Source: Larix sibirica
Lineage: Eukaryota > Streptophyta > Pinopsida > Pinales > Pinaceae
Assembly: GCA_004151065.3 (NCBI GenBank)
Contig: NWUY0300000900.1
Location: 65,243 to 80,884 of the forward strand
Length of the DNA stretch: 15,642 nucleotides
Direction: 5' to 3'
Under the pieces are notes generated by a model. It saw only the letters and a list, made by a program, of their open reading frames with translations, was not told the DNA's origin and made no database searches. A program made the position numbers and the translations under genes. Of this stretch, positions 8,901 to 15,642 are shown piece by piece (position 1 is the stretch's first letter; every line of letters begins with the position of its first letter).

Positions 8901-8925
8901 AAAATCATCAATGAAAAACAATTCN

Positions 8926-9545
8926 TTTATTTATGGTTTAGTAGTTTGATATTCATTATATTTATTACTAGTTTAGTAGTTTTATATTAATTTAATTTTT
9001 GTTTATCATTATTATTCAATATAAATTAATATAATGTGAATAATTTAAAAAATGCCATGAATTTGTATAGTTGTGTTGCTATAGAATATCGAAGCTAATC
9101 TAATATCAATGAAACAAATTATATATAAAATTAAATACTTAAACAATAAATAAAAATGTTATACATTCAATGAATAAACTTGCATTAAACAATACTATAA
9201 TCAACTAAGTTGTGTCGATACACATGTGAATCAGTGGAAAGAGATTAAATTTATATAAACATGTAAAGTTGCATTAATTGACAATACTATAAATAAGTTC
9301 AAGAATAAACATTTATAATTTGAACCATGTAATATTATATACAAAAAAAAGTCAAGCACTACAATATAATATGAGTTTCCAACTGAATATCCACTAATAC
9401 ATGACGATCATTGATCTGGTACTAGTCCATGGCAAAAATCCAGTATTGGTCCACGGCAAAAACTATCTCCATACTCTCAACAACATTAATCTTTACAACA
9501 AGTGCACACAAATCATCTACATCGATGACTTTTCCAAATATTTCA
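8926..9545. repeat. Diverged direct repeat, copy B
   Basis: Same orientation as copy A. It carries insertions absent from A, including bases around 9065-9095 and 9190-9225, and an internal 24-bp duplication. Its left edge lies immediately next to the unknown base at 8925. The shared right end (GACTTTTCCAAATATTTCAA) corresponds to coding-like sequence on the minus strand in both copies. Confidence 0.85.
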
Positions 9546-9560
9546 AGGTTCAAACATAAC
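9370..9560 (-). pseudogene. Unrecognised protein relic (short copy, 3' end)
   Basis: This is the counterpart of the end of the 7950-8900 relic. The minus strand reads LEIFGKVIDVDDLCALVVKI, then NVVESMEIVFAVD, then QINDRHVLVDIQLET. Compare EIFGKVTDANDFHVLIPKLD and HILVDILPET in the other copy. A 24-bp in-frame duplication (9426-9462) inserts eight codons between VFAVD and QINDR. Upstream sequence (above 9560) no longer matches, so only the terminal block is shared. Confidence 0.4.
9426..9462. repeat. 24-bp-spaced internal duplication
   Basis: TCCATGGCAAAAA (9426-9438) and TCCACGGCAAAAA (9450-9462) differ by one transition and are 24 bp apart, with related flanks (GGTACTAG / GTATTGG). Copy A has one version only (near 8006-8018), so the duplication arose in copy B. 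Confidence 0.7.
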
Positions 9561-9742
9561 CCGGTGCTCATAATTAGGCACCCACATTCTCACTATGCCC
9601 CGGGAGGTTCCATGCAATTTGGTGATTAAAAATATGAGTCAAGCTCTACCAACTCCCAATGTCTATATCACAAGCCTTCATGCTACCTTGCTTGGATAAA
9701 CTCTGGAATTCAAACTAGGTCTTATGCATCTAGAGGAATTGT

Positions 9743-9779
9743 CACTAGTACAAAATGGCTAATTAGTGACTAAGCGACC
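9743..9779 (+). mobile_element. CACTA-type transposon terminus (single end)
   Basis: CACTAGTACAAAATGGCTAA at 9743 starts with the CACTA signature followed by a GTACAAAA tail typical of En/Spm-like terminal inverted repeats. TTAGTGACTAAGCGACCAAC follows, resembling their subterminal TAGYGAC words. In this orientation the element would extend to the right. I searched by eye for the inverted partner (TTTTGTACTAGTG) and did not find it, so this is a lone or decayed end, or the partner lies outside the window. Confidence 0.45.
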
Positions 9780-10185
9780 AACAAAGTTTGTCACGATAGT
9801 TTTTATAAGTTAAATACTACCAAATTTGAGTAGTTTTAATTGACACATCTAAAAATGACTAATGCAAACTACTACTTTAGTACAAGGATAAACAATTATG
9901 ACTACATGACAACCTTTTTTTTCACATAAATGAGTACTTTGGTATTTATAAAAAAAAAGGTCTCAGCCAAACTGGATGACCTATGGTTACAAACTAGCTC
10001 TTTCTAAGTTGAGTTGCATAGGTAATATAGCTATAAAATATACAAAAAGGAAGATCCCAAAATAGTTGCAGTCAACCTTGATTCTGCTTATACTATAATG
10101 TCGACATGTATAGTCATGATTGTATTGTCCTAAAAACAAAAAACATTTATACTGCATATGAAAACATTATGAGAAAAAATTATCC
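9780..10185. other. Unassigned stretch
   Basis: There is no coding signal on either strand. It contains an eight- to nine-base T run near 9916 and an A-rich run near 9950. If the CACTA terminus is real, this is element interior. Confidence 0.4.
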
Positions 10186-10644
10186 CTAACTGTCTGGAAC
10201 ATTTGATTGCTTATTTACTAAGTAGGGACTATGGGGAGAAGAAGCTTCCCCATTTTGATTCTCAACATTCTCTTCATAAGTTACAGGTACCTCCGGGACT
10301 GCAAATTGGGTATGTTATATAAGATTAACATTTTGATCTTGGCAAAAAAATTGAAATTCCTCGTAAGACAAACTAGTGTTTTCCTCCCAAGCTATAACCT
10401 TATCCTTCCAAAAGTCAATATCCACTTCATCCATAATCAATTTTTATCTCATATGTTTCATTTGGGCCTGTAGAATATCAAGTTTTTTATTGCGTATGAG
10501 TTGGTCCCATGCATATCTCAATTCCCATTGTTTCTGTTAGTTTTCTACACTATGGATTTCTCTATTCACTGTATTCTTCGAGTCCTCTTGAGGGGCCTCA
10601 TATGTCTGCTCAATGTTACCTCTATTTCCTTGAGGATAGGCCAT
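10186..10644 (-). pseudogene. Unrecognised, possibly gag-like protein relic
   Basis: From the ATG at 10642-10644 one minus-strand frame runs 153 codons to TAG at 10188-10186, broken only by three TAA stops and by no frameshift. It starts MAYPQGNRGNIEQTYEAPQE. Later pieces are WELRYAWDQLIRNKKLDILQ, then AQMKHMR, LIMDEVDIDFWKDKVIAWEE, YEEFQFFCQDQNVNL and FAVPEVPVTYEENVENQNGE. The composition is hydrophilic and rich in Gln, Asn, Glu and Trp, with a probable helical middle. I know no family match. A retrotransposon gag N-terminus is possible because of the Gln-rich start and surrounding repeats, but no nucleocapsid knuckle, protease or primer site is seen nearby. The stops could arise from CAA by C-to-T change. 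Confidence 0.5.
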
Positions 10645-11759
10645 TTTGATTGAGTTGCAACAAAAGACAAAATATAGACTCAACAACTCCAAACTATTTA
10701 TTCTCCAAACCCTTCAGAACCAAAGAATTAAAGAAGCTCTAATACAACTATCACTCAAATTCCAGGAACGCAGCTTAACATGCTCGACTTTACTCAGGGA
10801 TTGAAAGGCACTACTTTTAGTATTCAAACTATACTTCTTGATAGCTTCACAAACATCCTAATGTTTACCTCCCCAACTTTTCAAATCTCTCTAGAAGCAA
10901 TCATAGTCTTGACAGAGATTCCCGAAAGAATAGGGAGAAAAGAGATCTTCTAACTAAACCAAGAATGGTGACCTATACTACAGAGTCCTCCAGGATAACT
11001 CAGTTATACTACCAAATTCACCACCTCCCCTCTGACTAGAATCCAAAATAGATTTAAATCCACCTCCAATCCAACATATAGAAGCAATCCTAAGACTTAT
11101 AAAACTTTCACAATAATTCCAAGTTGAATTGTAACTAAGAGTGACAACATCCAGAGTCCTCGAGGCATGATAGACAACGCTAATAACTCTTTTATGTAGA
11201 ATTTCTAGCTTGAGGTTATCATATAGACCTTTGCAACAACTTAAATTTTCCAGACCAAGAATACTTACCTCCAATCTAGCCTTCAATGTCCCCTAACAAG
11301 ATTCTTCTCCTTCAAAACAATGCCCTCTGCCTTCTAAAAACTGATCTTTTGATCATTTCAAATCTCCCCTAAAATAACCATAAGACGAGCAATTAAAGAA
11401 AAAATATGCTAGCTCAGTGCTTCTACTCAAATAAATACTCCAGTTCGCATGCTCTAGTTGCCCCGATCTGTGAAGCTATTTTCTCCAGTAACATTCAAGG
11501 TTGCTTATAGAGTCACCACCTTCCGAATGTTTTATATTACAAACTACATTGCATCCACTTCCAAGCTTCGCATTGTACTCTCCAACTTAAGGTGATCCAG
11601 GAATATAGATCAAGTACGGAGAACTGTCATCATTTCATACCTTATACTTCGTTATTGGCAATAAATCCCTGCTAGCAAAGCGTGCTGACTATGGTGGTTT
11701 TCAAATTTCGTCCTGATGATCCTTAATTTCATGCTTAATTACCACCCCAATCCATGTCA
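10645..11759 (-). other. Weakly coding-like stretch between two relics
   Basis: Read in the same frame as the 10186-10644 relic, this 1.1 kb contains about a dozen stops in some 370 codons, and one open piece of 102 codons (11286-10978) including NLSCCKGLYDNLKLEILHK and SICWIGGGFKSILDSSQRGG. Other pieces such as GYNAKLG-like and SEGGDSISNLECYW (about 11530-11480) look protein-like, but no family is recognised. It may instead be 3' untranslated sequence of the LINE fragment above it. Treat as undecided. Confidence 0.3.
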
Positions 11760-12165
11760 TTAGGGAATGATGCATTGAAAAATCCTTTCACTATTTAACC
11801 TTATGACCCCCATGGGGAGATTACAAGCTTGGTTGGCTTGATTATTAGCCTCTTTGTTAAGGGCTCTTATAACTTGAAAAAAATTGATTTCCCCTACACT
11901 ACTAATCTCCCATCGGATTTGATCAAGCAATCGAGCGAGAATCAAGTCTTGAGGATCAAATTGAAAGACTATATGACGAATTATGGCCATGAAATCCCCT
12001 ATTACATTCAATGTTTGGATTTAGATATCATTAACCTACTTTAAACCCCACCATAAAGCCATAGCTTCTGCTTGATTATTTGTCATGATTCCCAAACCCC
12101 ATGCATAAGTTTTCTCAGTATTTAGTTTGGGGTCGAAGAGTACACCTTCCCCCCCATCCCGCACA
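11760..12165 (-). pseudogene. RNase H fragment of a second LINE ORF2
   Basis: One minus-strand frame, with three stops, reads GGEGVLFDPKLNTEKTYAWG, then LGIMTNNQAEAMALWWGLK, then TLNVIGDFMAIIRHIVFQFD, and ends ALNKEANNQANQACNLPMGV ... FQCIIP stop at 11760. These are the middle and end of the RNase H domain at the C-terminus of plant LINE ORF2. The Glu of NNQAEA and the Asp of VIGD (codon at 11996-11994) remain. The Asp of the closing NKEAD motif is Asn, so the site is incomplete. The opening FDGSSKGNP block is absent and the sequence above 12170 is unrelated. This is a short 5'-truncated LINE insertion or a surviving piece. It overlaps only slightly with the RNase H part kept in the large LINE, and lies on the same strand. 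Confidence 0.85.
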
Positions 12166-12169
12166 TGCC

Positions 12170-12460
12170 AACCCTAATGACTACATAGCAACTATGTGAA
12201 TACAAATTAGTAGTATTTCTTACTTGAATGTATAAATTGAGTTTTAGTGAAGTCATTTTAGTGTGCTTTATCATGTTTGTGATTAGGATTTTGAATTTTG
12301 AATTCAATTTTGCATTATCCTCCATGGATGTGTTGACCCATCGTGCTTTAGTATTCAAATCAATGTTATATAATGTTGACACCCAGCCCAATTTCATGAC
12401 ATCGTTGTTTGACATAGATCATTAAGGGATTACACATATATGAAGACATTAGTATAATAT
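12170..12460. other. Unassigned stretch
   Basis: Both strands have modest open frames (plus 12228-12425, minus 12415-12122) that overlap each other and resemble nothing known. The minus frame runs into the RNase H fragment in the wrong frame, so it is not its continuation. Confidence 0.4.
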
Positions 12461-12461
12461 T

Positions 12462-12480
12462 ATACATATATTATATGTAT
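12462..12480. repeat. Perfect 19-base palindrome
   Basis: ATACATATA and TATATGTAT flank a single central T. It is preceded by TATAATATTATA at 12453-12464, itself a palindrome. This may be a cruciform-prone AT spot. Confidence 0.85.
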
Positions 12481-12678
12481 TTTCAACTTTTCTATATAAT
12501 TTACGATGGCACTTCCATCTCTCGATTTAACAAATATAAATGATGTTATTCATTCAACTCTATTGTCCCTTTATCCCTATAGTAACATATATTTACAATA
12601 TAAAACAACTAAATTTGTGTATCAGTATTATATACTAATTTTATTATAATATCTATATCCTAAATATTAATTAATAAA

Positions 12679-12694
12679 CACACACACACACACA
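12679..12694. repeat. (CA)8 microsatellite
   Basis: There are eight uninterrupted CA dinucleotides in an AT-rich block. Confidence 0.95.
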
Positions 12695-12809
12695 GAGTTA
12701 ATTAGTGAATATTATAACATAATCTATATGACATAGCATACATATTTATTTACTATAACATATATAAATAACCTATAAATAATCTATGCTTTAATTTAAT
12801 ATATAAATC

Positions 12810-12824
12810 ATATATATATATATA
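12810..12824. repeat. (AT)7 microsatellite
   Basis: There are seven AT dinucleotides plus one base, ending TATAGG. It could act as a TATA box if the GC-richer block to the right is a gene or LTR-linked unit, but nothing proves transcription. Confidence 0.9.
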
Positions 12825-12908
12825 GGAAAGAAATAAAGAAATATACCATATTCATTTCCACATTCATTCTTCTCACAAATCAAATCAGTACAACCAACGC
12901 AAATTTGG

Positions 12909-13450
12909 TTTTGGTGCCATGATAGGGTAAGAGAGGGGGTTTTGTCTCACAAGCTGACACCAACATAGGATCTGTATGAAGATAAAAAACCAAAAGAAGT
13001 GGGAGAAGGGAAAGCAGTTGTGGTTGTAGATTCTATTGAAGTTTGAGAATCCCCTTCCCCCTTATTGGAGTTGGATTTTCCATTGCTATGGGGGAGTGAC
13101 ATGCACTTGGCCATCATTCTTACCTCTGCTCACACCATTGGATACCCATTTTCATGCTGGTTGCTTCACGAATAATCACATTTGTTGGAAGGGATCAACT
13201 ATGAAGAGAAGAGGCCATATTTTCTTTGTTTAGGTCGGCCCTCTCAGTGTTTTATCCCAAAACGAGAAGCGAGTTGAGGGTTGTTTTCACACATTTAAAC
13301 ACAACCTCTTGGGGTATTGATTTTGGTGGTCGAAGGAAACATCCAAGACACCATATTGGAAATCTCATCAAAGAAGAGGAAAGCATTCTAGCCATCTCCA
13401 AAAGAGAAGAAGGTAGGCTCTGTGGCTATGAAACTACCCTTTATCACTTG
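12909..13450 (+). pseudogene. Possible coding relic, family unknown
   Basis: GC content rises here against the AT-rich left flank. In one plus frame from about 12980 the sequence reads KKPKEVGEGKAVVVVDSIEV, stop, ESPSPLLELDFPLLWGSDMH then LAIILTSAHTIGYPFSCWLL, stop, and later SHLLEGINYEEKRPYFLCLG. Another frame (13226-13474) has HIGNLIKEEESILAISKREE. There are few stops for the length, but I recognise no domain. Splice-like signals exist (AAGGTAGGC near 13413, TTTCCCTCAG ending near 13510). It could be an eroded host gene exon or the 5' internal part of an LTR element. I give it low confidence. Confidence 0.25.
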
Positions 13451-13499
13451 CATTTTGAACATTTTGTTGCATGATTTTGAAGTGTTTGTTATGTGCCTT

Positions 13500-15642
13500 G
13501 TTTCCCTCAGTTAACCTATTCACAAGTTTCATAATTTGTTGGGATCTTTTTCAAAGTATGTTTGTTGCAATTCCCCGCTGCTCTCCATTTTCCCCTCCAA
13601 AAAATCTATCTTATGCAGTCTCTGCCATTTAAATATGTCATTATGCCATACTAATGAGAATACCCATGATATGTTTCAATATAATTTTATTTAATTTTCT
13701 TCAAAATAGTTTCTCAGTTTGCAAATCCATGAGGTTTTTAGTTTAAAGTTTGAACTATATCTACATTCGACATCCTAAAATGAAAAAAAATGGCTAAAGA
13801 ACTTATGGCATGGCCATCCCTTTCCAATCCCTCTTTTGAGGTCGAGTTGCTTCTATTTTATGGTTCATGTTTCCACCTCTAAATGCCCCTTTCTTCCAAT
13901 CAAAATTGACGGGGCACGGAAAATTTTGGCACCACTTATAAAAACAATAGGTAATGAATTTTAGGCTTATCTTCCAATAAAAACCATTGTTCAGTTATTT
14001 TTAAATACAAATAACATTCTAAAGAGCCATCACGGTCTTTTGCAAGAACTGACAAGATGGGATCGAATTTCTGGAGTCTGGGATCGAATTTTTGGAGTCT
14101 TTTACAAATGTCTTCAAATATTAATTAGGGCCATACAAAGTTCATGAAGATGGATGATTTCGTTATCATTTCTAGATCAAGATTGTTGTTTTAGTATTCA
14201 TGACAACATTTTGAAATTGTGTTGAAAGTAATATCTATCTCAGTTATAGCAAGAAGGTTTCAACAATGCTATTGTTGTATATAATTACTTAGCATATATG
14301 ATGCATTTTAGTAAGTTGTGAGTGGTTGAGGTGATATTTAGACAACTTTGTTTGCTTATGAAAAGCTTTATTTTGTTGAAAATGCATTATATATTTCATT
14401 ACTTAACAAGAGAAGAGTGCATGAAGAATGATACATCATTAAGCCAGAGGATGGTTGTGTAAGTGTTGCTCCCTACATAGGTGAGAAGGGAAATCATGTT
14501 TGCAGTGGCTCCAACCTCAAGCGAATTGGTCATGAAAAGTTTCATTTGTTTGAAATTTACAAACACAAATATTAAATAGTTTTTAACTTCTGATGGGATT
14601 ATCGCCAAAATAGGATTTTTTCCACATTATTATCTACGTTGAAACATTCTCAGCAATTTTGTGATCAAGTCTGCATCATTATTGTTCTAGACAACTTTTG
14701 TATTAGCTTTGCCTTGTTACTAGTTATTATGTTTCTTCTAAACTAGAAGTTGCATATCTATTCTGATTCGAAATAGTTTGAGTAAGAGTCTGAAACTAGT
14801 TTAAATATATGTGACAATTATGAAGTTTTTATTGTAATCATTGTACACACTTTTTAATATAAATGCTCTTTGCCAATATATGGACTTTTGCTCCAAGGAC
14901 CTCCTTTTGACAATAATAAGGAATAGTAGATGGTTGTGTCCACAACTTTGCCTATTAAAGTATTAGTTTCCTAAAATGTTTTCTCTTAATACTTAAAACT
15001 GACTAGTTTCACTTTCTTTGGACTTTCTTATGTTCTAATTATTTGACACATCCTACAGGTCTGGGTAAATCACCCCTTGTCCACTTCATAGTGAATGGCA
15101 CATTTGTTTCTCACCTCCAGTAGATGGTGGGATGCATTGTTGATGTTAAGGTGATTAATATGTTATTGAAATTCAAGTCTATTACGAAGTTTCCAACCTT
15201 TAAATATGATTATGTTAAGGCATTGACATGGTGTTTTTCTCCCTTATTCAACACATGACTTGTGGAATTTAAGCCATTGTCTATCCTTACTAGATAGATC
15301 CATAATCTCACTTGCATTATACACATACAATTAACATGAGATGTCACCATAAAAAATCCAATTGGAAATTTGAATATGTTTCATACAAAAACTAGATTCC
15401 ATAACTACGAGATTCCTCTCATAATGTTTAAACCTTGCATGCAATAGTCACCAATCTTCATTATGGACGTACACTCATTGCCACATCCAAGACATGTATA
15501 CCTACGATAGTCTCCTTCCTTACAAAGATTTCATTCAACCAAACAAACATGAGTATTCATGCATATAACCTTTCATTGCAATTCATAACAACACATGAGA
15601 TGATCACAAAATTATGCCATACCAATAATTAAATTACTTTAA
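13500..15642. other. Unassigned right flank
   Basis: I see no supported gene. Open frames are short and unrelated to known families (for example minus 14608-14399 and plus 15435-15632). One plus-strand stretch at 15061-15240 reads LGKSPLVHFIVNGTFVSHLQ, one stop, then about 40 more open codons. It follows a CCTACAG that resembles a splice acceptor, but there is no partner exon or family match. A 21-bp tandem duplication lies at 14059-14100. Confidence 0.4.
14059..14100. repeat. 21-bp tandem duplication
   Basis: GGGATCGAATTTCTGGAGTCT is repeated once at 14080-14100 with a single C-to-T difference. Confidence 0.95.

Noticed and set aside
590-12165. The two RNase H pieces as halves of one LINE split by later insertions
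   Set aside because: On the minus strand the C-terminal piece (11760-12165) lies upstream of the whole large LINE, the wrong order for a simple split.
12810-12824. Promoter TATA box of a host gene
   Set aside because: The TA run is a plain microsatellite in AT-rich DNA, and the sequence to its right has no intact reading frame.

Overview
The window looks like intergenic, transposon-derived DNA from a land plant with a repeat-rich genome. The evidence is a plant L1-type LINE (DUF4283-like ORF1 with a CCHC knuckle, ORF2 with endonuclease, reverse transcriptase, zf-RVT and RNase H), long AT-rich stretches, microsatellites, and no intact host gene. A gymnosperm or other large-genome seed plant is plausible, but I cannot fix the species from sequence alone. 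Single unknown bases occur at 239 and 8925. No open frame looks like a working gene. No rRNA, tRNA, CRISPR array or bacterial-type operon was seen.

Layout. 1-590: unassigned. 590-7106, minus strand: one old, nearly full-length LINE. ORF1 runs 7106 to 5708 and its stop overlaps the ORF2 start as TAATG. ORF2 runs from 5708 down to about 590, where its RNase H domain breaks off. Both ORFs are broken by many stops and some frameshifts, and key catalytic residues are lost. Within the endonuclease domain lies about 1.2 kb of foreign sequence (about 4385-5625), including a CpG-rich array of TTGCGGAAG-like words (5135-5480). 7107-7680: AT-rich, with a 45-bp minisatellite and an imperfect palindrome. 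7597-8100 and 8926-9545 are two diverged direct copies of one segment; on the minus strand each carries the end of an unrecognised protein-like relic, longer in the first copy (up to about 8900).

9743 carries a CACTA-type terminus with no partner found. 10186-10644 (minus) is a 153-codon relic of an unrecognised, possibly gag-like protein, with three stops and no frameshift. 10645-11759 is weakly coding-like on the same strand and frame. 11760-12165 (minus) is a separate RNase H fragment of a second LINE. 12430-12840 is AT-rich with microsatellites. 12909-13450 is GC-richer with coding-like stretches and a possible decayed primer-binding site. 13500-15642 holds little beyond a 21-bp duplication.

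How the parts work together: they do not form a pathway. This is layered, mutated mobile-element debris. The most informative objects are the nested CpG-rich insertion, the two unidentified protein relics, and the LINE's decay pattern.
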